64,000 bases of DNA from Sclerodactyla briareus (GCA_026419785.1 JAODTK010001144.1:248001-312000); one strand, 5' to 3'; shown: positions 47,546-59,159, numbered from the stretch's first letter. Numbers and translations: made by a program. Notes: a model not told the origin generated them from the letters alone.

Positions 47546-49182
47546 CAGGGCGGCGATTTTTATTCGCGATTGGGGGGGGGGGGCGGACGAGGTGAATACT
47601 ATCTCAGCGGAGCGCCACACAGGTTGGGGCGCGTAGCGTTCAAGAAATTTTCGTTTGACGGACCCTAGATTGCAGGAAATGGCACTCCCGTGCCTTATGC
47701 ATGGGACAGTAAGCAGCTTCCTAAAATTGATTTATAAAAAAAAAAATTCTCTTAGTAAAGGGTTCTCCACAAACTTATCGCCTCATGGATCCAATTTCAA
47801 GGTTTTGGTTTGGGTGCTGTGACATACTAAAATAGATGCAAGTGAGGTTAACGGTTCATTAAAGGACATGAATGGGCAATGGCACCAACCACTTGCGAGA
47901 TCCTCGCAAGATCCACCAATTTTGACCAAGACATTGCACTGAACCCCTCTGTGACCTATTACTCAAAAGATTACGACCCCCATTTTTTTCTTCCCTTTGT
48001 GGACCACAGGCGCATGGGAGGAACACTTCCAATAGGGGGTGCTCGAACAGGGGCCAAATGATCAAAAAGAGAGCACGCGCGAGGAGTTTGCGCTTTTGGA
48101 CATTCTATCGAAACATCAGGCAATCTTCGGATATAAACTTACCTTCACCTTAATTTTCATCATGTCTTTCCGAATTTATGGCGTTTCCCTGGCCGATGCT
48201 GGGTTCCCACCAACGCACTGCCGTGTGCCTGTCCCCTAGTAATGTGCACCGTGCACGCACCCCACTTTCAACAATTGGTCGCACCCCTAATTGTATTGCT
48301 GATTACGCTATTTTAAATTTGCAAATCGACCATTATATGCAAAAAAAATTCACAGGTCCGCGCCAGGGGGTAGACTTACTCTCCGTCGCCTCAACTAATG
48401 CCCTTCAAAACTAAACAGTTTACACTTTTGGGCAATTCATCGCAAGTCAGAGTCGATATTTGGAACCGTGGCCTTGTCTTGAATTTCGAATCACTACTTT
48501 TTTTACAGCGCAATTTGTAAGCGAGCGTTCTCTGGCCGCATTTTCAATGCCGGCACGGTGTGCCTTCATTAGTGATAGTAATGTCACCGCGCACCCAATT
48601 TTTCAACACGTGGTCGCACCCAATAAATTAAACAAATCACAGAATCCCCACCAGTGTAAACCTACCGCCGTCGCCTCAACGTACCCCTTCACACCTCAAG
48701 AAGCGATTTACAGTTAGTTTGTTTTTTTATTTAAGTAGTTGGTACCTAGCAGGAAAGCGACATAACGTCCAATGAATTAAGGAGCAACACACCGAGCTGT
48801 ACAGCCATCTTTGCAAACTGATAAGGGATTGAGGAGAACCATTCTTTCATTGGTAATTAAGAACGCCCAAGTAAATGTCAGGCTTTCTGTTTATGGAACA
48901 TCATATGTCTGTAACAGGCACATCATATGTCTGAACACTACCTGCACATGAGTTAAATTTCGTAAATGGAGCAGCGAATCACTCAATTTTATAATTTAGG
49001 TCATTTTGCATTTGTTTAAAAAAAAACACGTTCACTATTGATATGTCCGGATACAGTGTCAGCAAAATAGGCAGTCGGTCCCCTAGATTGGGGGGCGGGG
49101 GAGGATGCCATTGCGACCCTCCCCCCACCAAAAGATTGGGGACGCCGTCTCCCGCCCCTCCCCCTTCATGATCCCGCCCATT
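47546..49182 (-). mobile_element. hAT-like element, copy B (1.64 kb)
   Basis: The left end is CAGGGCGGCGATTTTTATTC at 47,546, preceded by CCTATGGA. The right end carries TCATGATCCCGCCC and is followed by CCTATTGG, a close but imperfect 8-bp duplication. TCAGCGGAGCGCCAC and one ~180-bp monomer lie inside the left end, and poly-C/G tracts near 49,090-49,165 inside the right. The same element at the same place ends copy A, so it predates the duplication. The inverted partial copy at 63,099 onward has the same interior. Confidence 0.8.
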
Positions 49183-49321
49183 CCTATTGGCGTTCCAGTT
49201 TTTTGGGGCACTTGATAGAAACCGTGCCAATCTTGCCAACTAATGACCAAATACTCCTGCTTCCGGTTGAACTGATGGCTTAGACGTGCAACGTTCAACA
49301 AGAAGCACTTGTGTTCTGTTT

Positions 49322-50600
49322 TCCATTTCCAAATACTGACACCACTTAAGTGTCCCCAGTATATTTACTGTGGTGTGGTTAGTGTGACTTAGGGCCCCGT
49401 CCACACACCCCGCCTTCCTGCCTTCTTAGTAAGCAAGGTAGTGGTCAACAGTGTCAAAGTCCGCGCTGAGATCTAAGAGCAAGAACAGTGACCCTAACCC
49501 TTATCCATAGCCGCCCTGAAGAACATCTTCTGTACTCTCAGCAATGTCTCTCGACACTGTGCCTTGGGACCTAGGTCAGATTGAAATTTATCCTGGAGCC
49601 CAATCGTAGAAATGTGGTCAGATTCAGCCCAGATGCCACAAAATTTCGATGACATTACCAAAAAAAAAAAATTCAGATTGGACATAGGCCTATAAGTATT
49701 CAGTCCAAATCAGCCCCAGGTTTTCTTCAGCGAAGGGCGAATGTAGAGCCTTTAGGCGTTTCAGGAAAAAACCCCTCAGACAACGGATTGTTAACAATTG
49801 TCGTTATAAATGGGAAGGAGTTGTGTCAGGTGGTCCAGGCAAGCCTGATTACGGAGCTGGTACTGGGTCAAGCTCAGATGACTTACAGGATGATGTGGAT
49901 TGAGATCTCTGATTTTGACTTCAGGGCAGGTTGTGTGAACTCAGCGAGTCTAGTGACGTTTAGTTGACTGGAAAGCCTCGGTTTTATCGCTGCCAGTTTG
50001 TCTGCAGATGTGAACTGTCACGTATTAAGCTCACGGAATGAAGGATGCAGACCTGTCTGCCAGAAGAAAACTGTGGTGACTGGGACGTGGGGAGAGGAGG
50101 CCGTTTTTCATAGAAGAAGGTTGTTGCGTACTTCAAACGATTCATCCGGATCGTTGGTCTCAACTTAAAGAGGGAATAATCATCGGCCTTTCGCGAACAT
50201 CAAGATTTAGAGTAATCACACGACGATGTTGAACCATGACAGCTGCCTATCGACTTCATTTCTTGCCCATGGCAATTCGTATGTCCTCGTTTGAACAAAG
50301 GATGTCAGGTCTCACGTTTACAGCTGGTTTAAGCAGAGTGCATGCTAATCAAGAGCGCCAGGCCACTCATCAAGATCATAAGCCCCGATTTAGGCAATGT
50401 GGAGAGAGAAGACGATGATGATGAAACATCTGCAACCTGTTCCATATCAATGCGTTTGACACAGGGTTGGATGAGTTGAACCTTAGGGGCGCACGTTTTG
50501 TCCAAAAAGTTAAAAGATTACCCGAATTGTTGTCGGACAACATTGGATGCATATAATACATCACTATGCCAAAGTCTGAGATGGGGGCTAAATTCTGAAA
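49322..50600 (-). pseudogene. L-a, CR1/L2-like LINE pol remnant, copy C (3' truncated)
   Basis: It begins at sequence equal to 39,232 of copy B (TACTGACACCACTTAAGTG) and runs to the shared 5' truncation point near 50,590, so the RT C-terminus and tail are missing. A partial endonuclease end, LRLWHSDVLYA, is visible on the minus strand near 50,530-50,600. No frame exceeds about 65 codons. The left junction is the start of copy C. Confidence 0.82.
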
Positions 50601-52100
50601 TTTGGTTCCTATTTAGCTTCCTGAGATAGATTATCGGTTCCACAGAGGTATAGAACAATTTCTCCAATGAAGCAACCAACACTGAATAGGCAAAATACAC
50701 ACATGTACCGATGCGTATACGGCTGCGTATTATCGTGAATTAATTCCTATGGAATATCCTCCTCAGAGAGCCATCGACGATAGATGCCTGGCTTGCTGCA
50801 TTTTTATGGTCCTCCCGCATAAACTTTTTCAAGTTTTCTCCTCTGGAAAAAAAGTTCGTTTTCGTAAATATGGAATCCCAACAAATACAATGGAATCCCA
50901 GCCCTGAGGTAGGATTCTATGAGCGCGGGAGCGGGGTGCGTGTGAAATGTGAAAGGAGGCCGGAAAGGGTTCCCGGATACTCCCACTCCGGACAATCTCC
51001 ACCCGGACAATTCCCACCCAACGTGACCCTAACTTCAGTCACTAACCCTAATTCTGACCACCAAAACATTCCCGTTGAGGGGAAATTTTCCGGTCGGGTT
51101 GAATTGTCCGGTGGGAATTGTCCGGTCACGGCTGAAAGACTTTAGCAATGCGACAGCTCATGTATACGGACTTCGATTAGCTTCATGGGAGATATACCAT
51201 CGAATCCAGTTGCGGAATGCGTTGATGGTACAAAAGGTAATTTTGCCAACCGAACGCTCGTTCCATTTGGAATAAATTATGCCTGAAAAGAACCCATTCA
51301 CAATCGGTGCAAAGCGAATAATACAGCATTAGGATAGCCCTTTCCACCGACAATGCCACGTGAAGTCGGTATTTATGAAGTCATCCCGGCACTCAGCGAG
51401 CGGCTCCGCACTTATGGAATCCCACCTTTGGGCTAGGATTCCATGTATGCGTATCCGGGTCCGGTACGATGTGAAAAACCGCCAATCTACGTGAACTGAG
51501 CAGGGAGCAGTGTCCCATTTAGTTTGCAAAGATAGATGTGATATGATTCACAAGAGGCAAAACCAACACTGAATAGGCGAAATAGGCCATGTACCAATGA
51601 GTTACCTTGTTGTCTTTTCGCATAAACTTGCAGTGTTTCCTCTTCTGAAACCAACGGTTCAGTAAATATGTTTCCGTTAATATGTGATTTGCACAACCAG
51701 CCCTGACACGCATACGCATCTAGATTGCGGATGTGATGATGAGGTATGAATGTGACAAATATAATTTTGCATGGGAGATTCGAACTTTTTTGAGACGGAA
51801 CTAAACGGTTTATTATATAAGGAGGGCCTCAATATTTTTAGCAATGTAGGAATAAGGGCGCTATTACTTAAGCATATTAGGAAGATTATTCTATAGGATC
51901 AATTTGCCATGAACGGCATAATTGCCGCATTTCATATACACATAGTGATTTCGGACTAGTTGGAGACTGTTTCCGCTAGGGAACTGTCTCTACCCCTGTA
52001 AACATTGATAATTTGGTATCCTTGCCGAAGGCAAAAGGGGAATCTATGCAGTTACGCACCGTGCGTATGCGTCTGGTCTGGTGTGTGTTGTCTTAAGTGA
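50601..52100. repeat. Segment X, copy C
   Basis: Contains both internal repeats (50,600-50,880 and 51,500-51,770), as in copy A, and the small inverted-repeat element at 50,965-51,135. It ends in the stub of the GT-bearing repeat: after TTGCCGAAGGCAAAAG and GTGTGTGTTG the sequence jumps at ~52,092 to AAGTGAACTG, equal to 28,898 of copy A. Confidence 0.75.
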
Positions 52101-53288
52101 ACTGAAATACTATAAGGGGTAAATACAGCTACCTGGTTTGCCTAATAGCCATAGCCTGTATCTTATTGGCAAGGAATCACGACACAGTTTTGTGTCTTTG
52201 GTCAATGTTTGCACTCGCGTGAATCTGCTATTCGTGGTGTCATGTCCGCACTCCTATGTAATCCTAGCCCGGACCTTCATGCATCACCGCCTGAGATATG
52301 CCATGGTTTGTACCAATAAGCTTCCTTCGATTTACTCGTTACAATGACGCTCCTCATAAAACCGTATAGAACTGGTTGTTAGAAAATGCCTGACCTTTAC
52401 CGCTGGTTGAATTTCATAAGTCGGGGTAGAGGAATATATGTAGTGAAGCGTATGAGACCGGTCCTCTGTGTGGTTACAACATAACGAGTATTCTTACTGT
52501 GGTGGTACGGTAGCCTACATGCATGGTTCGTCAAAAAATGTCGTTGAGGAATGCTTGTTAGGTCAGTGGGTTTTTGTTCCGTTTCGAGCCTCGCTCTTCT
52601 GGGTGGTAAGATACATGTTCGGTAAGTTGAATAACTTAGTAAGGTTATTCAGCATTTAGGCCCAATGTTGTTGGCGAGGTTGATTGACGATGACAGTCTC
52701 CTTATTCTGGCCAGGTTCTTAATTGACACTTTGGTAGGGTTCATTGTTAATGAGGCAACTGGGCAATTTCTCGATTTGTAACTTTTCGAGTCCCGACCGG
52801 ACAAGAAGGGTCGGTCAAAGCGCAACAGTCCCCCCTTATTCTGGCCAGGTTCTTAATTGACACTTTGGTAGGGTTCATTGTTAATGAGGCAACTGGGCAA
52901 TTTCTCGATTTGTAACTTTTCGAGTCCCGACCGGACAAGAAGGGTCGGTCAAAGCGCAACAGTCCCCCCTTATTCTGGCCAGGTTCTTAATTGACACTTT
53001 GGTAGGGTTCATTGTTAATGAGGCAACTGGGCAATTTCTCGATTTGTAACTTTTCGAGTCCCGACCGGACAAGAAGGGTCGGTCAAAGCGCAATAACTGG
53101 TTAAATCCTCTACTGCAACACATCAAATCATATTCGTGTCGACGGGGGCCAAATCCTGTGCAAATTAACATAATGCATATGTGCAGGTGGGCGTCCGTAT
53201 GCCGTATATCCTGTACGAAGTCAATGGGACGTGCCGATTTTTCCATTTTCGGGCACACCGATTCCAAGAGCAAAAATCGATGCCAAAG
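52101..53288. repeat. Segment Y, copy C (left part)
   Basis: Matches copy A from 28,905 and copy B from 41,450. It contains a copy-specific three-unit tandem repeat (52,694-53,093) and is interrupted after ATCGATGCCAAAG by the hAT-like element. The rest of Y resumes at 55,264. The 189-codon minus frame at 52,881-53,450 crosses the tandem repeat and the transposon end, so it is not a gene. Confidence 0.78.
52694..53093 (+). repeat. Tandem repeat, three units of 132/134/134 bp
   Basis: Units start at CAGTCT (52,694) and CAGTCCCCCC (52,826 and 52,960). The second and third units appear identical; the first differs by a shorter C tract. Copies A (near 29,508-29,635) and B (near 41,964-42,100) have one unit each, so expansion happened only in C. 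The near-perfect identity contrasts with the noisy differences elsewhere. Confidence 0.95.
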
Positions 53289-55263
53289 CATGGGCAGCGA
53301 CCACGAGGGGGGGGGGGGCGGTGGGAGGCACGACACACCAATATTTTTGGTGGGGGGACATAATATCAAATTGTCCCCCCCCCCCCCCAATATTTGCGGA
53401 CTGGTATGAAAAAAAATCCTATAATCATATGTACAGTACTGCCATAACACATGGGTCTAACTCATATTTCTTAATCGATGGTTAAATGTTATGTTGGGAA
53501 CGCCGAAATGCAAGAAAATTTCGCGCTGCGCGCGCTGTATCTGTTTTTCGGTTCCTAATGTATCAGACAGTAGGCCCATGTATACAATAACTTTGTCAGA
53601 TCCTAATTCAATATGACTTTTTTCTCCATACGTGCCATCTTCAAGAGGGATGAACATATGGATAGGCTACAAGGAAAATTTGTTGGACGTTGTTCAATGT
53701 TGGCAATCCTGCCCACTACAACATGCTGGAACCAACTGCCCATTTTCTTAACACTGCACACAGCCAATAGCTAGAGTTAGTCTACTTCCGATCCTTTTCG
53801 TTCAGCCTGCATGCATGCTTTGCCAGCTGATCAGTGCTGGTTTCTTAATACAAGATGGAAGCTATATGCAACGGAACACAACAGGGCAGGTGATCGTGCA
53901 CATCACTATGGAGGTATGTGATTGAAGTATGGCAACTATAAAGGCGCGATGCGGGGCGAAACGATTCTGAGACATGAACTTTTGGACGAAAATTTTGAAC
54001 GGGAACAAATCTGAAAAAATGACCTAATTTACTGCTGACTGGCTCAATCCCCCTGAATCAAATGCACGAAAATATGCAACATGTGAGAATTAACCATCGA
54101 TCAGTTTTCGGAAATGTATTGTCAATTTCAGTGATGCTGCTTACTGCCATAGGCCCCGGGAAGATACCGCTTCTGCATCTGGGTTCGGGGGAAGGGGGGT
54201 CTGTAAGAGTACGACTGTTCGTGGCGCGAATTGTAATGATGCACATAGATCAGTTCCTTCAAGGGCGTTTCTTGAGATATCAATTTCGGGAATTTATTGT
54301 CAATTTCAGTGATGCTGCTTACTGCCATAGGCCCCGGGAAGTACCGCTCCGGCAATCTGGGGGGTTCGTACGGGCCAAAATTTCCTTTTACCCTACGCGT
54401 CCACCGATGGTCGCGCGATATGTAATGAATGAACACAACAGATCAGTTCCTTCAAGGGCGTTTCTTGAGATATCAATTTCGGGAATTTATTGTCAATTTC
54501 AGGGATGGTTGCTTACTGTCATAAGACCCGGGAAGGTCCCGCTTTCGGCAATCTGGGGGGTTCGTCAGGCTTAAATTTCCTTGCACCCACACTCCACTGA
54601 TGGTAAGCCCGAATTGTCAGGAAGGAACATCATCAGTTTCCTTCAAGACGTTTTCTTGAAATCTAATTCTCCGCATTCTGCCAATTTTCGGGACTTTACT
54701 ATTGGCCAACGGCCCAGGAAATGCCGTTTTCTTTCTGCCAATCTGGAGGGATTGAAACGAGAATTTTCTGATGAAATTCGCTGATGGTGGGGGGTGATGC
54801 CGAATTGTTAGTGAATAAACCATCGAACAGGTCCTTAGAAGGTTTCTTGATATATAGATTTCTCAAAATAAATTGGCCCATTTTAGGACGGTTTGCTTAC
54901 TGCCATACGATCGGAAGTTGCCGTTTTCTGCAATCTGGGGAGTCTGGAGAACGAACATTTCCTTGTACCCTACACTTCAACCTATAGTGCAGCATGGGCC
55001 GAATTGTACGCGAATGAACATCGGTCAGTCTCTTCTTCGAAACTGTTTCTTGAACAACAACAAAATCGAGAATTTATTGCCAATTTGAGGGATTTTACTC
55101 CCTGCAACCACGCCCCCGAAGTGCCGTCTCCTGCCAGCTGGGGGCTCTGTGAAACGAAAAATTCTCTTGTACGCTTCCGCGCAACCAATGGTGGCGCTCC
55201 GCTTAGATGGTGTCAGCCACATATGCCCCCCCCCCCAATATTTGACACAGATCGCCGCCCCTG
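53289..55263 (+). mobile_element. 1.98-kb hAT-like element inserted in copy C
   Basis: The left end is CATGGGCAGCGACCACGAGG, and the right end reversed is CAGGGGCGGCGATCTGTGTC. The flanking 8-mers are TGCCAAAG and GTTCAAAG, an imperfect duplication. Copies A (~29,847) and B (~42,303) show the empty site. Poly-G and poly-C tracts lie near 53,308 and 53,375 and near 55,226. The right half is a six-unit monomer array (54,060-55,200). Near 53,520 is GCGCTGCGCGCGCTG. No transposase is found in 53,400-54,060, which has only short frames. Confidence 0.88.
54060..55200 (+). repeat. Six-unit degenerate monomer array (~180-205 bp)
   Basis: GATGCTGCTTACTGCCATA or variants recur at ~54,132, 54,310, 54,503, ~54,690, ~54,888 and ~55,093. 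Each unit also has GATCAGTTCCTTCAAGGGCG, GAATTTATTGTCAATTTCA and GGCAATCTGGGG-like blocks. Units 2 and 3 are most alike; later ones diverge. The 170-codon open frame at 54,062-54,574 spans the repeats and is not taken as a gene. Confidence 0.88.
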
Positions 55264-56965
55264 GTTCAAAGTAACAGCGCCCCAGACGCCTGACATAATT
55301 GTCTTCCGCCCCTACCATTGGGAGGTCGTTATCAGTCTCGGTATATAGAGGTGGGGGTGATTTTTCTATCTAGGGGCCTATGCTTTGACTATCACAATAC
55401 AATACAGTCATTTTGCAAAACAATATGGGATTAGTGCTCAAGCCAGTATCAGGGACAAATGCTCTGGTGAAAAGATTGTATCCTAATGCTCAGGTCTTGG
55501 TATATTCGTTCTGTATTCTGCTTTGACCCCGCCGGTGCCTTTTCACCATGTGTTTCGTAAACACAGAATCTGTTTCTCCTGCTTCTATAGTTATCCTTGA
55601 CGTTTTTTAGGTGTTATTTCTTGGAGCGTAACTAGGGGACCCAGTAACTTCAGTCGTCTTTTCTTCATTTTGACGCTCCATACTTTCCTGTTCGGTTCTT
55701 CTTGAAATTTCTTATGCCATTTGGCTTCCTCAATTAACACCGTCGTATATTACCGTTTCCAGGTGGGTTTTCTGGGTGCGAGGAGTTATACATGAACACA
55801 CTAGTAATGTATGCCTCGAACGAATCGATATAGTTATGATTTCATCGGGGTAGGCCTACTTGATGAAGATGATGAGAAACAACAAGTGAGTTTTTTGACA
55901 GTTTGTGGTTATTTTTCTGTACCCAACAGAGTCAACTGTGGACCTCTTTCCGTTGATTTCTTGAAACACTTGCTGCCACAAAGACGCCGGCAGGTGAATA
56001 TGTGCAAATCGGTCAGGACTTAATTTGTACAAAGATTATCAGGACCAGTGGCTTTATGAACTTTCACCTGACCCAGCACTCGTCTGACACAATGTTCGGT
56101 CAGTTCCACCCGCGCAGTAAGAGAGTTACCTATCTTCTCACTAATATCTGACCAGTGGCACCATTTTCCTAACGAAAGTATGTTCATTCGAATCTATAGT
56201 GGTATAAGGCCGATTGCTATATTCCATAACGAAGGGTAGCTTCGTCCCTGGTCGGAATGTCAATGTATCGTATCGTTCAAAAGTTGGGAGAACATCGTAC
56301 AATCGACACTGCTTAACGTCACTTGCGATAAATATAGGTGCCGTACGTGATCGTCCGTTCAGTTCATTGACATTATCGGCTACTGTCTCACTGGTAATCT
56401 TTATATCAGCCCGGGGGCATGGGAATTCCCTTGGGAGGGAAAACGGCCTCAATCCCACCACCAGCAGCTCGATATCAAGCAAACAATGGCTTTCCGCAGA
56501 CCAGTTATTGCACCATCTTTGCTTAACGCAGGGCACAGTCCCCCCTCCCCCTCGTCTTCCCTTGAGGCAGCGTTCTATCGCTCCTGATCAAAAAGAAATT
56601 CGGCGAAGTGACAACAGAATCGGGAGTGTTTCCATGAGCCATGTCTTTGTGAAAGCCATCAGACGACTCTCTGTACTCAGGCATGTATGTGGAGAGAGTT
56701 TGTAGTTCCTCCATTCTGTTTGCTATCGATCGAACATTGCCTAAAATCATGGTGGTATTTGGAGTTGGCGCCCCGTTGCCGAAACGGCAAGAAAATTCCT
56801 CCACGCTTACCTCTCTCTTGGTCGTGGTTTGATCTCCCGGGGAAAGTGTTTATACCCGTTTGGAAGGTTCCCTGCTGGGATATCACGTAGCTCAAGTAAT
56901 TCGTTCCGTGTGTAGCTAGGCTGCTAGGCTGCGTTCCAAAACTAGACCAAACCCGTCCCATGTTT
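55264..56965 (-). pseudogene. L-b LINE endonuclease/RT remnant, copy C, with the end of segment Y
   Basis: The best preserved L-b endonuclease. On the minus strand from 56,800: TTMILGNVRSIANRMEEL, then YRESSDGFHKDMAHGNTPDS, LIRSDRTLPQGKTRGRGDCA, KQRWCNNWSAESHC, LLDIELLVVGLRPFSLPREF and, near 56,330-56,400, NVNELNGRSR. These follow the LSNVRSLxNKxDEL...YRE...LI.xDR...G.xRGGGxCALVNxRWC order of LINE endonucleases. The final GDFN/SDH part is gone. RT start residues are only faint near 55,940-56,070. The part 55,264-55,600 is the right end of segment Y. Confidence 0.82.
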
Positions 56966-57256
56966 CGAAAACGGTGACCAAAATGATCACTAAAACTGAC
57001 AATTTTTTTTTAATGTATCCAGGCCATGTTGGTTAACAGAAAGAACACATCTGATAGAGACAAGGCAAGGAAAATCCTTCCTTTAGGATCAATATGAATG
57101 GCAAGCCAATCAAGAGAGAGAGTGAGAGCACTACATATTTGGGAGTTCATAATTCATATTGATTCTCGTCTAACATTGTGTGATCACATTCGCTTCATAT
57201 TTAATATAATTTCAAAGAGTTGGCATCAGATTAAAATGTGAGTACACACTGCCCTA
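56966..57256 (+). pseudogene. L-c remnant, copy C (mostly deleted)
   Basis: After CCAGGCCATGTTGGTTAACA (equal to 34,490 of copy A) the sequence jumps near 57,080 to AGGATCAATATGAATGGCAA (equal to 36,030 of A). About 1.5 kb with the RT core has been deleted. The match ends near 57,256 at GTACACACTGCC, the right edge of copy C. Confidence 0.8.
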
Positions 57257-57683
57257 TTGCCTGCCGCCGAATAATCACCTTAATTAGTGTTTCACCAGTG
57301 GGCAGGGACTAGTAAGCGTTAAACTGAGCAAGCTCCAGGTTCTTCAAAACCGGGCAGTCCGTGCTGAAGCCTGCTAAAGCAGACGATGATGAGGAAGCCG
57401 TTTTCTAACAATAGAGGGGCTATCGCTCTTTTGTACACACCATGGTCGAATATACCCAACATATGTGGTTAGGCAAATCAACGATTGGCTAATATGTAAT
57501 CCTGCACATTATGAGTGACTGAGGCCTGAACGAAGGTGTACTATTCCACGCCTGTTTTAATAGGCTATCACTTTCATTTCATTTCACCCCTTTATGAAAA
57601 GTTGAATCTCTTTAAGTGGAGAGATATTATTGCGGTTATATACTGCTGTGTTCACCGTCCGTTGCCTTAGTCCACCTGTTATA
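57257..57683. other. No recognised gene
   Basis: Sequence between the duplication and the next element, with no coding or repeat signal recognised. Confidence 0.35.
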
Positions 57684-58826
57684 CCATTTGTACTGACCCG
57701 TTTTGTAATAAACGCTGCAATTTGTCATAGCTGGCCCGTTTTGTAATCAAACGGCCCGTTTGTAATAGCTGCCGTTTGCTAATAAAATAGCCCGTTTTGT
57801 AATAAAAATAGCTAGCCCGTTTTGTAATAAAAGTTCTGGGCAATTTGAGAATAAAAAAGTGGCCCGTTTTGTAATAAAACTGCCGCCAATTTGTAAATAT
57901 ACCCTTTTCTATGGAACACTGGCTGGACTTAGGACTCCGGACAATCCCATATCAATTTTACAGTAAGTTTCTCTATAAGCCTGAGAGAGAATCGATTTGC
58001 ATGATAAGCAGCCTGGGGAGCACATGCAAACGGTTGATTATCTTAGTACCGACACTTCTTCATTGCGATAAGTTCTCAGTCCGAGACCCTCGTCATTCCG
58101 AAAATAACCGAACACCATGTTTTCAGTCCACACGTGCAGTTCAGTCCGAAAGTAGAAACACGTCGTCAGTTCGAACATAGATTGGCATTTTAACAGTACT
58201 TATCGTATTTGAGATTATTCGTGATCTTCGAAACTGACCATTAGAGGGAGTTGCAGGCTATTTGTGAACATTGAATATTTCATTAACGCAAGTCTATGCC
58301 TGTAAAGTAACTTATGTACTTGTGGTGCGGCCTAAATTTTAATTGACACATGCTCCTGATATATACTATAGTAAATAAAATAAAACAAGTACAGCATATA
58401 TTGGTGGCATGCCCTATAATTATATCCTCCCAATTACAGCCATGAAGTCGGATATTAGGCCTATGACAGTGTGTCAAGTGAACAGCAGGTCACATGGTCA
58501 AGGACACATGAGATTTAAAGAGGGGAGGTGGGAAAGAAAGTGGGGTGATGAACAATAGCATGTGTCGTCCAAATATTGACAATTTGAATGGGGACCTGTG
58601 TTAAAAGACCCTGCATACTGTAGGCATACGGATAATACACCAAAGGTAAAATCCTGCTATTATGGACGTATTATTGATGCTATAAACATTGGTTACATGC
58701 TACTCTTACAGCCAGTGTCTTTGGAATGCGTCGAAAGCTGTCTAGGGTCACCCACATTCTGTATTGGCATATTAAGATTACTTTTTCACATATTTAACAA
58801 ATGACAAAATCACCAAAATCTAAATT

Positions 58827-59159
58827 TTACCTTTGATGTCTGAATGTCGCCATGTTGAGGGCAGGAATCACGTGATAATTGATATCGCCCAGCTTAGACC
58901 TTATCCGATTTTTACTCAGACTGACCTTGGGTTCGCCAGTTTTCGTTAAAATAAAAAAACAGTCTGGCCTACGCGCCAAACTCATCATGTCTATGGGCGA
59001 AAACGTGTAAATGCAACCCCAGCCGAATTCAAGCGTAGGTGTTTGTGGGTCGTGAGACAATATGCACTTGACAACCCCACAACGCCTCCCACTCTCCAAC
59101 CGACAACCTCCAGAGATTATTGGATATTTGCTCATGTTAGCTTTCCTAAGTTTATTCAA
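58827..59159 (-). CDS. Hypothetical 110-codon frame inside the TIR element
   Basis: The longest open frame in the element centre, starting MNKLRKANMSKYPIISGGCR. I recognise no domain and see no transposase catalytic pattern. Cysteines are few and there is no clear membrane segment. It may be chance, a fragment of captured host sequence, or part of a spliced gene. No strong promoter or polyadenylation context was identified. Confidence 0.15.
   Translation of the reverse strand: MNKLRKANMSKYPIISGGCRLESGRRCGVVKCILSHDPQTPTLEFGWGCIYTFSPIDMMSLARRPDCFFILTKTGEPKVSLSKNRIRSKLGDINYHVIPALNMATFRHQR

Larger units (their letters stand above)
22675..57256 (+). repeat. Three-copy tandem segmental duplication
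   Basis: Copies A (22,675-38,113), B (38,115-49,182) and C (49,322-57,256) contain the same modules in the same order and orientation: L-a LINE (minus), segment X, segment Y, L-b LINE (minus), L-c LINE (plus). A and B also end with the same hAT-like element. Junctions between unrelated modules are shared; for example the 5' truncation of L-a meets segment X at 24,840, 40,490 and 50,600. The copies therefore derive from one composite block and not from repeated independent insertions. They differ by many small indels and by module-sized insertions and deletions. Confidence 0.9.

Noticed and set aside
52881-53450. 189-codon minus-strand frame, the longest in the window
   Set aside because: It spans the 134-bp tandem repeat and the end of a hAT-like insertion; copies A and B do not preserve it.
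54062-54574. 170-codon plus-strand frame
   Set aside because: Covers degenerate tandem monomers inside a transposon; repeated peptide blocks mirror the DNA repeats.
56214-56705. 163-codon plus-strand frame
   Set aside because: Antisense shadow of the L-b endonuclease, which has clear motifs on the minus strand.
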